Made by a program: the position numbers and the translations under genes
Assembly: GCF_002088275.1 (NCBI RefSeq)
Contig: NZ_AQQS01000050.1
Location: 1-33,612 of the forward strand
Direction of reading: 5' to 3'
Length of the DNA: 33,612 nt
From: Aurantimonas sp. 22II-16-19i
Lineage (GTDB): Bacteria > Pseudomonadota > Alphaproteobacteria > Rhizobiales > Rhizobiaceae
Notes under the pieces: model-generated
What the model saw: the letters and a program-made list of their open reading frames with translations, nothing else
What the model was told of the DNA's origin: nothing
Databases searched by the model: none
Shown here: piece by piece, positions 8,315 through 17,209 of the stretch
How the letters are laid out: each line of letters begins with the position of its first letter
Position numbering within the stretch: position 1 is the first letter of the stretch

Positions 8315-8343
8315 CTGATACATCCTCATCGTCATTTTTTCAA
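8315..8343 (-). promoter_or_regulatory. Probable promoter of the Tlde1-like gene
   Basis: On the minus strand TTGAAA (8343-8338) is followed by exactly 17 bases and then TATCAG (8320-8315), with the ATG chosen for the gene 27 bases further on. This gives the gene its own transcript apart from the oxidoreductase upstream. Confidence 0.5.
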
Positions 8344-8370
8344 CCCAAGAGGGTGTCGCCCAAATTCACT

Positions 8371-10476
8371 CTACCCCCGCACCCACACCCGGTTGTCGTG
8401 AAACGCCGCGCCGCCGAAGGGCGCGACCGGGTCGGCGCCGGTCAGGACGTTGATCCCCTCGCCGTCGAGGAAGTCCGAATTCGCCCACAGCCCTTCATGG
8501 ACGAGCACGCCGGGCTTGACGGCGTCGCTGATCGCCAGGGTCAGCCGCACGGCGCCGCGCCGGTTGCCGACCGTCACGACCGCGCCGTCCTCGAACCCCT
8601 CGCGGGCGGCGTCCTCGGGGTGGATGGTCAGCACCGGGCCGCCTTCCCGCTGCCGCGAACCGCTGGTCTCGGCGAAGGTGGAGTTGAGGAACTGGCGCGC
8701 CGGCGCGGTCGCCAGCCGGTAGGGATGGGCCGCATCCGCCGTCTCGATCAGTTCCACATGGTCGGGAAAGGCCGGCAGGTCGCGATACGGCCCCTGCGGC
8801 CCGAGGCTCTCCGGCGGCCGGTTCGGCGCCATCGAGCCCGCCCAGTCCGGCGTGAAGCGGAATTTTCCGTCCGGCCAGCCGAAACCGGATAGGAAATGCG
8901 CCGTCGCAAAATCCGGCTGCTTGTCGATCCAGCGTCCCGCCTTCAGGGCCTCGAAGCCCCCCGGCTCGCCGCTCGCCTTCAGCATCGCGTCGATCAGCTC
9001 GCGCTCGCTCCGCCCGAAGCCCGGACGGTCCGAGACGCCGAGGCGCTTCGCCAGTTCCTCGACGACGAAGTGGTTGGTCCGCACGCTCGCCGGCGGATCG
9101 ACCAGCTTCGGGCCCAGCACGATGTGGTTCTGGCCGCCGCCGCGATAGATGTCGTCATGCTCGAGGAACATCGTCGCCGGAATGACCAGGTCGGCGAGCT
9201 TGGCCGTATCGGTCATGAACTGCTCGTGGACCGCGACGAACAGGTCGCCCCGCAAAAGCCCCTGCCTCACCAGCCGCTGCTCCGGGCAGACATTGGCCGG
9301 ATTGGTGTTCTGGATCAGCATCGCCGTCACCGGCGGCCCGCCGGACAAGGCTTCCCGGTCCCCGGTCAGCACCGCGCCGATGCGCGACTGGTCGAGATGG
9401 CGGACCGACGGGTCGCGATAGGCCGCACCCATGATCTCCGACTTGTCGAGGCCGAAGATGTCGGAGTTGGAGTGGAACGCGCCGCCGCCCTCGTGGCGCC
9501 AGTTGCCGTAGACCGCCGGCACGCTCATCGCCGCATGCATGGCGACGACGCCGTTGCGCTGCCGGGTGAAGCCGTAGCCGAGGCGGAAGAAGGTTTTCGG
9601 CGTCGCGCCGATGAGCGCCGCGAAGGCCTCGATCTCGTCGCTGGAGAGACCGGTGATTGCAGCCGCCCATTCCGGGTCCCGGGATTTGAGATGCGCCTCC
9701 AGCCCCGCCGGATCGTCGGTGTATTTGGCGAGATAGTCGCGATCCGCCGTGCTGTCCCGGAACGCCACATGCATCAGCGCGCAGGCGAGCGCGGCGTCGG
9801 TGCCGGGGCGAAGCTTCAAGGCGAGATCGGCCTGCTTCATGGTGGCGTTGTCGTAGATGTCGACGACGACGATCTTCGCGCCCCGCTCCTTCCGCGCCTT
9901 CGCCGCATGGGTCATGACGTTGACCTGCGTCGCCACCGCATTGGTGCCCCAGATCACCACGCAGTCGGACTTGGCGATCTCGCGTGGATCGGCGCCCCGC
10001 ATCGCGCCGGCGCCGGCGAACCAGCCGCTCCAGGCCATGTTGGTGCAGATGGAATCGAACTGGCCCGAATAGCGCTTGGCGTGGCGCAGCCGGTGGATGC
10101 CGTCCCGCTGCACGAGCCCCATCGTGCCGGCATATTGATAGGGCCAGACCGCCTCCGGCCCATGCGCGATCTCGGCCGCGAGGAACTTTTCGGCGATCAG
10201 GTCCAGCGCGTCGTCCCAACAGATCTCCCGCCACTCGCCAGAGCCCTTTTCGCCAACGCGCTGAATCGGTTTCAGCAGTCTGTTCGCGTGATGGATGCGC
10301 TCGGCATAGCGGGCCACCTTGGCGCAGATGACCCCCGCCGTGTAGTCGTTCTCCGCCGCGCCGCGGACCCGGCCGATGCGCCCGCCGTCGAGGATCTCGA
10401 CGTCGAGGGCGCAGGTCGACGGGCAGTCGTGGGGACAGGCGCTGTGGCCGATGGAGATGGGAAGCGGCTTGTTCAT
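8371..10476 (-). CDS. Molybdopterin-dependent oxidoreductase (DMSO reductase superfamily)
   Basis: This is a 701-residue cytosolic enzyme with no twin-arginine signal. An N-terminal [4Fe-4S] motif is present as C14-x3-C18-x3-C22-x28-C51 (HSACPHDCPSTC ... VICAK). The molybdopterin domains follow, with WGTNAVATQVNVM (cofactor pocket), AMHAAMSVPAVYGNWRHEGGG and AMLIQNTNPANVCPEQ. The C-terminal molydopterin-dinucleotide-binding domain has RLATAPARQFLNSTF and IHPEDAAREGFEDGAVVTV. The family transfers oxo groups or oxidises formate-like substrates using bis-MGD; members of this ~700-residue cytosolic group have mostly no known substrate. No accessory FdhD, electron-transfer or Moco-synthesis gene is adjacent. 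ATG 10476 gives the normal start MNKPLP-SIGHSACPHDCPSTC. The start lacks a strong Shine-Dalgarno. Confidence 0.9.
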   Translation of the reverse strand: MNKPLPISIGHSACPHDCPSTCALDVEILDGGRIGRVRGAAENDYTAGVICAKVARYAERIHHANRLLKPIQRVGEKGSGEWREICWDDALDLIAEKFLAAEIAHGPEAVWPYQYAGTMGLVQRDGIHRLRHAKRYSGQFDSICTNMAWSGWFAGAGAMRGADPREIAKSDCVVIWGTNAVATQVNVMTHAAKARKERGAKIVVVDIYDNATMKQADLALKLRPGTDAALACALMHVAFRDSTADRDYLAKYTDDPAGLEAHLKSRDPEWAAAITGLSSDEIEAFAALIGATPKTFFRLGYGFTRQRNGVVAMHAAMSVPAVYGNWRHEGGGAFHSNSDIFGLDKSEIMGAAYRDPSVRHLDQSRIGAVLTGDREALSGGPPVTAMLIQNTNPANVCPEQRLVRQGLLRGDLFVAVHEQFMTDTAKLADLVIPATMFLEHDDIYRGGGQNHIVLGPKLVDPPASVRTNHFVVEELAKRLGVSDRPGFGRSERELIDAMLKASGEPGGFEALKAGRWIDKQPDFATAHFLSGFGWPDGKFRFTPDWAGSMAPNRPPESLGPQGPYRDLPAFPDHVELIETADAAHPYRLATAPARQFLNSTFAETSGSRQREGGPVLTIHPEDAAREGFEDGAVVTVGNRRGAVRLTLAISDAVKPGVLVHEGLWANSDFLDGEGINVLTGADPVAPFGGAAFHDNRVWVRG

Positions 10477-10549
10477 GGGACGATCCGTAGCACGGCGCGT
10501 TCGCCGGGAAAAAACCTCGGGGGCAGATCATCCGATTGCCGCGAGATTT

Positions 10550-10850
10550 TCAACCGTCAGGGAAGAGGATGGCCTCGTAATCCCGAGCCGCATGGATGAT
10601 GTGGACGATCTCGATCCTGTCGTCGCCCACCCGGTAGAAAATCAAATAATTCCCGTGGAATCGTCGTCTCACTTCCCTCTCCCGATAGCGCAGGACCCGA
10701 GGATAGGCATGAGGCGTCATTGCGAGATCGACGCAAATCCTGCGGATCTCGAGACACGAAGCTCAAGGCCCGCTTCGGATTGTCCGCGGCGATATAGTCT
10801 GCGATCGCTTCCAGGTCGGTTTCGGCTTCCTGCGCATAGACGACCTTCAC
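10550..10850 (-). pseudogene. RelE/ParE-family toxin, frameshifted
   Basis: The gene starts at GTG 10850, overlapping the antitoxin stop (GTGA), and reads KVVYAQEAETDLEAIADYIAAD-NPKRALSFV, a normal ParE N-terminus. After about residue 31 the frame goes wrong. The missing remainder is found in another frame: EIRRICVDLAMTPHAYPRVL then RRRFHGNYLIFYRVGDDRIE and IVHIIHAARDYEAILFPDG, ending in TGA at 10550. The shift lies at about 10749-10755 (TGTCTCGAGATCC on the minus strand; one extra or two missing bases). Apart from that shift the full ~99-residue toxin is intact, with the usual FHGNYLIFYRV and HxxR(D) motifs. ParE toxins poison gyrase and RelE cleaves mRNA; which type this is cannot be told. 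It may be a recent inactivation or a sequencing error. Confidence 0.85.
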
Positions 10851-11110
10851 GGTTTGCCGTGATCGGCCATGGCGCCATATTTTGCCGCAAGCCGTTGCGT
10901 GACCTCGTGGACCGGCTTGACGCGGCCTGCATCGGCATCCGCAAGACCTCTGGCGATCGCCGCATCAAGGACGGCAAGGCGTTTCTCGCGCTCCTCGACG
11001 AGCCGGACACCTTCCCGCAAGACCTCGCTGCGGGAATTGTAGCGTCCGCTTTTGACGAGGCTGGTCACGTAGTCTTCCAGGGACTGACCGAGATTGGCGC
11101 TGCTCGCCAT
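10847..11110 (-). CDS. ParD-like antitoxin (type II TA, ribbon-helix-helix)
   Basis: This is an 87-residue protein starting MASSANLGQSLEDYVTSLVK, followed by SGRYNSRSEVLREGVRLVEERE, the standard ParD N-terminus: a ribbon-helix-helix DNA-binding domain (about 1-45) and an unstructured, acidic toxin-binding tail. It would bind and neutralise the toxin encoded next and repress its own operon. The ATG at 11110 has GAGAGG 5 bases upstream. The stop overlaps the toxin start (GTGA). A perfect dyad, TGATAA-CAA-TTATCA, lies 25 bases upstream and is a likely operator. The antitoxin itself looks intact while its partner is frameshifted. Confidence 0.9.
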   Translation of the reverse strand: MASSANLGQSLEDYVTSLVKSGRYNSRSEVLREGVRLVEEREKRLAVLDAAIARGLADADAGRVKPVHEVTQRLAAKYGAMADHGKP

Positions 11111-11135
11111 GGCATCCTCTCATCGCCTTCCAGGT

Positions 11136-11150
11136 TGATAACAATTATCA
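11136..11150. promoter_or_regulatory. Dyad operator of the toxin-antitoxin operon
   Basis: TGATAA-CAA-TTATCA is a perfect 6-bp inverted repeat with a 3-base spacer, 25 bases upstream of the antitoxin ATG. It overlaps a -10-like GATAAT on the minus strand. Its size and position fit binding by a ribbon-helix-helix dimer. Confidence 0.6.
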
Positions 11151-11430
11151 CAAGACGCGGCGCCCTTCCACGGAGGGACGCCAGCTTTGCCCCTTCCAGA
11201 GACGATGCCCCGTCGATGCGACGGCATCCCGTCTCACCGAAGCGCGGTGAGGCTCGCTCCCTCAAAAGCGACCATCCAATTTGTCCTCGCGACAAAATTT
11301 CGTGTTCCCGTGTCAGGACTTGGCCAAGCCCATGGGACTCCGGGGTTTCGGCTTCGAGCCAGCCTCGGCGCGGCCTTCGCACGCCCGCCCGGCGCCATTC
11401 CGCCGCTTGACTCAAAGGGAGCGGTCTATA
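11151..11430. other. Non-coding region between the TA operon and the imu operon
   Basis: No credible gene is seen on either strand. Besides the TA operator and the LexA box at its edges, the stretch holds one inverted repeat, TTTGTC-CTCGC-GACAAA (11280-11296), of unknown meaning. Base composition is mixed, with short AT-rich islands. Confidence 0.45.
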
Positions 11431-11432
11431 GA
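11407..11432 (+). promoter_or_regulatory. Possible imuA promoter
   Basis: TTGACT (11407-11412, within CTTGAC) and TATAGA (11427-11432) form a candidate -35/-10 pair. The spacer is only 14-15 bases, which is short. The -10 runs into the LexA box, so a bound repressor would block it. Confidence 0.4.
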
Positions 11433-11445
11433 ACAAAAGAGGAAC
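11431..11445. promoter_or_regulatory. LexA box (SOS operator) of imuA-imuB-dnaE2
   Basis: GAAC-AAAAGAG-GAAC on the plus strand reads GTTC-CTCTTTT-GTTC on the minus. This is an exact match to the alphaproteobacterial LexA operator GTTC-N7-GTTC, which differs from the E. coli SOS box. It lies 49 bases upstream of the imuA ATG, overlapping the likely -10. The known control of this operon in related bacteria is LexA repression relieved by RecA after DNA damage. Confidence 0.88.
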
Positions 11446-11493
11446 ATATTCCCGCCGAGGAGTCTTCGCGAAGTGTCGTCCGCCCCTGTCCCC

Positions 11494-12255
11494 ATGACCG
11501 CACCGCCGGATGACATAGAGTCATTGCGCGCCCGGATCGACAGGATCCAGGGCGGCAGGCGGCGGGCGAAATCGGCGCTCGCCTTCGGCGTCGAGGCCCT
11601 GGACGAGCGGCTGCCGGAGGGCGGCCTTTCGCGCGGCGTCACCCACGAGATCGCCGGCGGCGGCCAGAATGCCGGCGACGGCCCGGCTGCCGCGCTGTTT
11701 GCCGCGGGGATCGCCGCGCGCACCAGGGGCAAGGTGCTGTGGTGCCTGTCGCGGCCGGATCTCTTCGCCCCGGCGCTGGCCCAGGTCGGACTCGCCCCCG
11801 ACCGGGTGATCTATGTCGAGGCGAAGGACGAGAAGACCGTCCTCGCCTGCATGGAGGAAGGCCTCGCCCATGGCGGCCCGGTGGTGGTCGTCGGCGAGGT
11901 GGCGCGCCTGTCGATGACCGCCTCGCGGCGCCTCAACCTTGCGGCCGAGAAGACCGGATGCCTCGCGATCCTGCTGCGCCGCTGGTCGCGGCCGAACGAG
12001 ACCGTCGAGGTCGGGCGGCCGACGGCTGCCGCCACCCGCTGGCGCATCTCCGCGTCTCCCGCAGCGCCCTTGCCGGTGCCCGGCATCGGCCGGGCCCGCT
12101 GGCGGGTCGAACTCATCCGTTGCCGTGGCGGCACGACCGCCGATCTCGAACTGGAGGCCTGCGATGAGACGGGTCGTCTCGCTTTTCCTTCCGACCTTTC
12201 CGACCGATCGGCTGCGCCGCCTGCGGAACGGGCCCCTCGCCGGGCCAGCGCATGA
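11494..12255 (+). CDS. imuA: Translesion mutasome protein ImuA (RecA-like)
   Basis: This is a 253-residue RecA/SulA-like protein. It is the first member of the ImuA-ImuB-DnaE2 mutasome, which copies past DNA lesions and causes damage-induced mutation. It begins MTAPPDDIESLRARIDRIQG. The RecA-like core follows, with LPEGGLSRGVTHEIAGGG in the place of the P-loop region (no classical GxxxxGKT), ALFAAGIAARTRGKVLWCLSRPDLFAPAL and GEVARLSMTASRRLNLAAE. The start at ATG 11494 places the LexA box 49 bases upstream. The 3' end overlaps imuB by 92 bases, a long overlap often seen in this operon. Alphaproteobacterial ImuA is needed for the mutagenesis function although it lacks ATPase motifs. Confidence 0.92.
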   Translation: MTAPPDDIESLRARIDRIQGGRRRAKSALAFGVEALDERLPEGGLSRGVTHEIAGGGQNAGDGPAAALFAAGIAARTRGKVLWCLSRPDLFAPALAQVGLAPDRVIYVEAKDEKTVLACMEEGLAHGGPVVVVGEVARLSMTASRRLNLAAEKTGCLAILLRRWSRPNETVEVGRPTAAATRWRISASPAAPLPVPGIGRARWRVELIRCRGGTTADLELEACDETGRLAFPSDLSDRSAAPPAERAPRRASA

Positions 12256-13762
12256 GGGCGTTACGTGGCCCAGGCTTTCGTCCGAGGATTCGGCCGGCGG
12301 CACGGCCGGCAAGACACCGGTGGACCTGCCGCTGGTCCTGATCGGGCGGGAGAAGAACCGCCGGGTGGTGACGGCGACCGACGGCGCCGCCCGCGCCGGC
12401 GGTCTTCGCCCGGGCATGGCCGCGGCGACGGCGACGGCGCTTGTCGCCGACCTCGACACCGAGGAGCATGATCGCGCCGCCGATGCCGCGGCGCTGGAGC
12501 GGCTGGCGCTGTGGGTGCTGGAACGCTTCTCGCCGATCGTCGCCGTCGACGGGACGGACGGCATCGTCATCGATTCCACCGGGGCGGACCACCTGCATGG
12601 CGGCGAGGCGGCGATGCTGCAGGCGCTGGTCGAGCGCCTCGCCGCCGCCGGGATCACCGCCCGCGCCGCCCTCGCCGACAGCTGGGGCGCCGCCCATGCG
12701 CTGGCCCGCAACAGTGCCGAGCCCGTCCTCGTCGCCCCGCCGCGGCACGGCATGGCGATCCTGCGCCCCCTGCCGGTGGAGGCCCTGCGGCTTTGCCGCG
12801 AAACCTCAGAAGCCCTGCGCGACCTCGGCTTTTCCACCATCGGCGACGTTCTCGAAGCGCCCCGCGCGCCGCTGGCGCTGCGCTTCGGCGCGCAACTGAC
12901 CCGCCGGCTCGACGAGGCCAGCGGCCGGCGATCCGAACCCATCGAGCCGCTGCGGCTGCCCGAGACCGTCGAGGCGCAGCGCAATTTCGCCGAGCCGATC
13001 GGCGCCGCCGAGACCATCGCCCGCTATGTCGGCAAGCTCGTCGTCCAGCTCTGCGCCGAGCTGGAGGAAAAGGGCCTCGGCGTGCGCCGGCTCGACCTGC
13101 TCTGCCGCCGGGTGGACGACCGGGTCGAGGCGGTCCGCGTCTCCACGGCGCGGCCGGTGCGCGACGTCGCCCGGCTCACCCGCCTCCTCTGCGACCGGAT
13201 CGAGACGATCGCCCCGGGCTTCGGCATCGAGCGGATGACCCTTCTGGCCACCCTCTCCGAGCCGCTCAGCCCCCACCAGAGGCTCGCCGCGCTGACCGAC
13301 GAGATCCTGCCCGACGTGTCGAGCCTCATCGACGTCATCGCCAACCGGGTCGGCGCGGACCGGCTCTACCGCCTCGCCCCGGTCGAGAGCGACGTGCCGG
13401 AGCGCTCGGTCCGGCGCATCCCGGCGCTCGCGCCCGAGACCGGCGAGACCTGGCGGCGCGACTGGCCGCGGCCCGCCCGGCTGCTCAGGCGGCCCGAGCC
13501 GATCGAGACCCTGGCGCTGTTGCCCGATCACCCGCCCGCCTCCTTCACCTGGCGCGGCGTCAGGCGAAGGGTGCGCGCCGCCGACGGGCCGGAGCGGATC
13601 TTCGGCGAGTGGTGGAAGCGCGATGCCGAGCTTGCCGCCGTGCGCGACTATTTCCAGGTCGAGGCGGAGGGCGGCGAGCGCTTCTGGATCTTCCGCTCCG
13701 GCGATGGCGAGGACAGGGGCACCGGCTCGCAGCGCTGGTTTCTCCATGGCCTGTTCGGCTGA
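12164..13762 (+). CDS. imuB: Y-family polymerase-like protein ImuB
   Basis: This is a 532-residue protein starting MRRVVSLFLPTFPTDRLRRL. It has the fold of Y-family (DinB/UmuC) polymerases but lacks the N-terminal DxD metal-binding acids: the equivalent strand here reads VVSLFLPTF. The palm region IVAVDGTDGIVIDSTGADHL replaces the usual SIDE motif. This is the known pattern for ImuB, a catalytically dead scaffold that binds the beta clamp and DnaE2. ATG 12164 is preceded by GGAGG with 6 bases spacing inside the end of imuA, so translation is coupled. The little-finger region and a C-terminal ~150-residue part that interacts with partners follow. dnaE2 begins 15 bases after the stop. Confidence 0.92.
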   Translation: MRRVVSLFLPTFPTDRLRRLRNGPLAGPAHEGVTWPRLSSEDSAGGTAGKTPVDLPLVLIGREKNRRVVTATDGAARAGGLRPGMAAATATALVADLDTEEHDRAADAAALERLALWVLERFSPIVAVDGTDGIVIDSTGADHLHGGEAAMLQALVERLAAAGITARAALADSWGAAHALARNSAEPVLVAPPRHGMAILRPLPVEALRLCRETSEALRDLGFSTIGDVLEAPRAPLALRFGAQLTRRLDEASGRRSEPIEPLRLPETVEAQRNFAEPIGAAETIARYVGKLVVQLCAELEEKGLGVRRLDLLCRRVDDRVEAVRVSTARPVRDVARLTRLLCDRIETIAPGFGIERMTLLATLSEPLSPHQRLAALTDEILPDVSSLIDVIANRVGADRLYRLAPVESDVPERSVRRIPALAPETGETWRRDWPRPARLLRRPEPIETLALLPDHPPASFTWRGVRRRVRAADGPERIFGEWWKRDAELAAVRDYFQVEAEGGERFWIFRSGDGEDRGTGSQRWFLHGLFG

Positions 13763-13777
13763 CGGAGCCGCCCCCGC

Positions 13778-16700
13778 ATGTTTCGCCCCGATGCGAGCGG
13801 CCCGGCCTATGCCGAGCTGCAGGTCACCACCCATTTCAGCTTCCTGCGCGGCGCCTCCTCGCCGGAGGAGCTGTTTGCCACCGCCGCGCTGATGGGGGTG
13901 AAGGCGCTCGGGATCGCCGACCGCAATTCGCTCGCCGGCATGGTGCGCGCCCACGAGGCGGCGAAGGCGACCGGGGTGAGGCTCGTCGTCGGCTGCCGGC
14001 TCGACCTTGCCGACAGCCTGCCGGTCCTCGTCTATCCGACGACGCTGGCCGCCTATTCGCGGCTCTGCCGGCTGTTGTCCCTCGGCAAGAAGCGCGCCGG
14101 CAAGGGCAAGTGCCATCTCGAATGGGACGACCTCGCCGACCACCAGGACGGGCTGATCGCCATCCTCGTTCCCGATGCCGCGGACGCGGCCTGCCGGCGT
14201 GAGGCCGAACGGCTCGCCGCCACCTTCGGCGACCGGGCCTGCCTCGCCCTCACCCTGTTCCGCCGGCCCGGCGACCGGCTGCGGTTGCACCAGTTGTCGG
14301 CCCTCGCCGCCGAGGCGGGAGTGGCGACGGTGGTCACCAACGACGTCCTCTTCCACGCGCCCGGCCGGCGCATCCTGCAGGACGTCGTCACCGCGATCCG
14401 CCACAACACCACCATCGACCAGCTGGGCTTTCGCCGCGAGCGCCATGCCGACCGGCACCTGAAGCCGCCGCAGGAGATGCACCGGCTGTTCGCGCGCTAC
14501 CCGGAGGCCCTGGCGCGGACGGTGGAGATCATGGAGCGCTGCCGCTTCTCCATGGACGAGATCGCCTATCAGTATCCCGAGGAGCGCGACGACCCGGCGC
14601 TCACCCCTCAGCAGACCCTGGAGAAGCTGACCTTCGAAGGCGCCGCCGAGCGCTATCCGGAGGGGCTGCCGGAGAAGGTGCGCGCGAGCCTTGCCCACGA
14701 GCTCGCGCTGATCGGCCGGCTGAACTACGCCCCCTATTTCCTGACGGTGAATTCCATCGTCCGCTTCGCCCGCTCCAAGGACATCCTCTGCCAGGGCCGG
14801 GGCTCGGCGGCCAATTCCGCCGTCTGCTACGTCCTCGGCATCACCGCCATCGATCCGGCCCGCTCCGATCTTCTGTTCGAGCGCTTCGTCTCGGAGGAGC
14901 GCCGCGAGCCGCCGGACATCGACGTCGACTTCGAGCACGAGCGGCGCGAGATCGTCATCCAGTGGATCTTCGACACCTATGGCCGCGACCGCGCGGCGCT
15001 CTGCTCGACGGTCATCCGCTACCGCACCAAGGGGGCGCTGCGCGACGTCGGCAAGGCGCTCGGCCTGCCGGAGGATCTGATCACGCAGATCTCCGGCCAG
15101 GTCTGGGGCTGGTCGGAGGGGCCGGTCGATCCGGAACACCTGAAGGAGTTGAACCTCAACCTGTCGGACCGGCGCCTCAGGATGACGCTGGAGCTTGCCG
15201 GCGAGCTGCGCGGCTTTCCCCGGCATCTCTCCCAGCATCCGGGCGGCTTCGTCCTCACCAACGCCCGGCTCGACGACCTCGTGCCGATCGAGCCGGCGGC
15301 GATGGACGGGCGGCAGGTGGTCGAATGGGACAAGGACGACATCGACGCGTTGAAATTCATGAAGGTCGACGTCCTGGCGCTGGGCATGCTCTCCTGCATG
15401 AAGCGCGGCCTTGATCTTCTCAAAGACCACAAGGGTCTCGACCTCGATCTTTCGACCATCCCCGCCGAGGATCCGAGGACCTATGCGATGATCCGCAAGG
15501 CCGACACGCTCGGCACCTTCCAGATCGAATCCCGCGCCCAGATGTCGATGCTGCCGCGGCTGAAGCCGACCACCTATTACGACCTCGTCGTCCAGGTGGC
15601 GATCGTGCGCCCCGGACCGATCCAGGGCGACATGGTGCATCCCTATCTGCGCCGCCGCGAGGGCAAGGAGAAGGTCGAGTATCCGAGGCCCGAGCTCGAA
15701 AAGGTGCTCGGCAAGACCCTGGGCGTGCCGCTGTTCCAGGAACAGGCGATGCGCGTCGCCATCGAATGCGCCGGCTTCACCCCCGGCGAGGCCGACCAGC
15801 TGCGCAAATCCATGGCGACCTTCAAGTTCACCGGCGGGGTCTCGGCCTTCCGGGACAAGCTCGTCGCCGGCATGATGAAGAACGGCTACGAGCAGGACTT
15901 CGCCGAGCGCACCTTCCGCCAGCTCGAGGGCTTCGGCTCCTATGGTTTTCCGGAGAGCCACGCCGCCTCCTTCGCCCTCGTCGCCTATGCCTCGTCCTGG
16001 CTGAAATGCTGGCATCCGGACGTCTTCTGCGCAGCATTGCTCAACGCCCAGCCGATGGGCTTCTACGCCCCCGCCCAGATCGTCCGGGACGCCCGCGACC
16101 ACGGCGTGACGATCCGCCCGGTCTCGGTCGCTCATTCGCGCTGGGACTGCACGCTGGAGCCTGACGACAGGATGCCGCACGGCCGGACCGGCCAGCGCGG
16201 AAGCGAGGGGCACGGGCAGCCGGCGGACGACGGGTTCGATGATCGCCGCCTCGCCGTCCGCCTCGGCCTGCGCATGGTCAAGGGCCTCGCCAACAAGGAT
16301 GCCGCGGCGATCCTGGCGGCGCGGGGCGAGACGCCCTTCGCCTCGGTGGAAGACCTCTGGCGCCGGGCGGGCGTGCCGGTCGCGGCCCTCACCCGCCTCG
16401 CCGAGGCCGATGCCTATCGCGCCGCCCTCGGCCTTGGCCGGCGCGAGGCGCTGTGGGCGATCCGGGCGCTCCGGGACGAGCCGCTGCCGCTGTTCGCCGC
16501 CGCCAGCGAGGCTGCGGCAAGGGATGGGGCGGCAAGGGACGGGGCATCAGGGGACGAGCCCGCAAGCACTGGCGGCGAAGCCTCCGCCGTGCCGGAGCTG
16601 AACGAGCCGGCGGTGACGCTGCGCCCGATGGCGGCGGGCGGCGAGGTGGTCGGCGACTACCGCCATGTCGGCCTGTCGCTGCGCGCCCATCCGGTGTCGT

Positions 16701-17197
16701 TTTTGCGCCCGGAGCTGGCGCGGCGGCGCATCGTCCCCTGCGCCGCGGCGATGGCGGCCCGCGACGGGCGCTGGCTGGAATCGGCCGGCCTCGTCCTGGT
16801 GCGCCAGCGGCCGGGCAGCGCCAAGGGCGTCATGTTCATCACCATGGAGGACGAGAGCGGCATCGCCAATCTCGTCGTCTGGCCGAAGATGTTCGAAAAG
16901 TTCCGCCGCATCGTCCTGACGGCGTCGATGATCTCCGCCCATGGGCGCATCCAGCGCGAGGGCGAGGTGGTGCATCTCGTCGTCCACAAGCTGACCGACC
17001 ACTCCGCCGCGCTGGCCGGGATCGGCGAGCGCGATGCGCCCTTCCCGCTGCCCCACGGGCGCGGCGACGAGTTCCACCACGGCCCGCCCTCGCCGGACCC
17101 CCGCGAGGCCCCGCCCCGGGCGGTCAGGACCCGGGACATCTACATCCCGGACCTCCACATCGACACGATCAGGGTGAAGGCACGCAATTTCCGCTGA
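13778..17197 (+). CDS. dnaE2: Error-prone DNA polymerase DnaE2 (ImuC)
   Basis: This is a 1139-residue C-family polymerase that performs the synthesis step of the ImuA-ImuB-DnaE2 mutasome. It has an N-terminal PHP domain ([29 protein letters not shown]). The palm carries [13 protein letters not shown] with D380, D382 and D384 (catalytic acids) and the earlier [19 protein letters not shown]. Next come [14 protein letters not shown], then the fingers, tandem HhH ([16 protein letters not shown]) and OB ([19 protein letters not shown]) domains. Length is slightly over the usual 1030-1100 because of two low-complexity inserts, near residue 800-815 and 905-935; the second is a 15-base tandem repeat. 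The start ATG 13778 has GGAG about 10 bases upstream. The gene ends 12 bases from the converging epimerase. Confidence 0.96.
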   Translation: MFRPDASGPAYAELQVTTHFSFLRGASSPEELFATAALMGVKALGIADRNSLAGMVRAHEAAKATGVRLVVGCRLDLADSLPVLVYPTTLAAYSRLCRLLSLGKKRAGKGKCHLEWDDLADHQDGLIAILVPDAADAACRREAERLAATFGDRACLALTLFRRPGDRLRLHQLSALAAEAGVATVVTNDVLFHAPGRRILQDVVTAIRHNTTIDQLGFRRERHADRHLKPPQEMHRLFARYPEALARTVEIMERCRFSMDEIAYQYPEERDDPALTPQQTLEKLTFEGAAERYPEGLPEKVRASLAHELALIGRLNYAPYFLTVNSIVRFARSKDILCQGRGSAANSAVCYVLGITAIDPARSDLLFERFVSEERREPPDIDVDFEHERREIVIQWIFDTYGRDRAALCSTVIRYRTKGALRDVGKALGLPEDLITQISGQVWGWSEGPVDPEHLKELNLNLSDRRLRMTLELAGELRGFPRHLSQHPGGFVLTNARLDDLVPIEPAAMDGRQVVEWDKDDIDALKFMKVDVLALGMLSCMKRGLDLLKDHKGLDLDLSTIPAEDPRTYAMIRKADTLGTFQIESRAQMSMLPRLKPTTYYDLVVQVAIVRPGPIQGDMVHPYLRRREGKEKVEYPRPELEKVLGKTLGVPLFQEQAMRVAIECAGFTPGEADQLRKSMATFKFTGGVSAFRDKLVAGMMKNGYEQDFAERTFRQLEGFGSYGFPESHAASFALVAYASSWLKCWHPDVFCAALLNAQPMGFYAPAQIVRDARDHGVTIRPVSVAHSRWDCTLEPDDRMPHGRTGQRGSEGHGQPADDGFDDRRLAVRLGLRMVKGLANKDAAAILAARGETPFASVEDLWRRAGVPVAALTRLAEADAYRAALGLGRREALWAIRALRDEPLPLFAAASEAAARDGAARDGASGDEPASTGGEASAVPELNEPAVTLRPMAAGGEVVGDYRHVGLSLRAHPVSFLRPELARRRIVPCAAAMAARDGRWLESAGLVLVRQRPGSAKGVMFITMEDESGIANLVVWPKMFEKFRRIVLTASMISAHGRIQREGEVVHLVVHKLTDHSAALAGIGERDAPFPLPHGRGDEFHHGPPSPDPREAPPRAVRTRDIYIPDLHIDTIRVKARNFR
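16514..16558 (+). repeat. In-frame 15-base tandem repeat within dnaE2
   Basis: There are three 15-base units in a row: GCGGCAAGGGATGGG, GCGGCAAGGGACGGG and GCATCAGGGGACGAG. They encode [15 protein letters not shown] at residues 913-927. The first two units differ by one base; the third is diverged. They lie in a linker between the HhH and OB domains, where length change is unlikely to hurt the enzyme. Confidence 0.8.
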
Positions 17198-17209
17198 ACT
17201 GTCGCTGCC

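Noticed and set aside
8288-8335. Start of the Tlde1-like gene at 8335
   Set aside because: A GGAGG with ideal spacing serves ATG 8287, and the predicted -10 lies downstream of 8335.
8896-10599. Long plus-strand frame opposite the molybdopterin oxidoreductase
   Set aside because: It is a shadow of the conserved minus-strand enzyme with its cysteine cluster and cofactor motifs.
12806-16213. A 1135-codon open frame on the minus strand
   Set aside because: It lies wholly opposite imuB and dnaE2, which have full conserved domains. Long antisense frames are expected in GC-rich coding DNA, and its translation has no recognisable domain.
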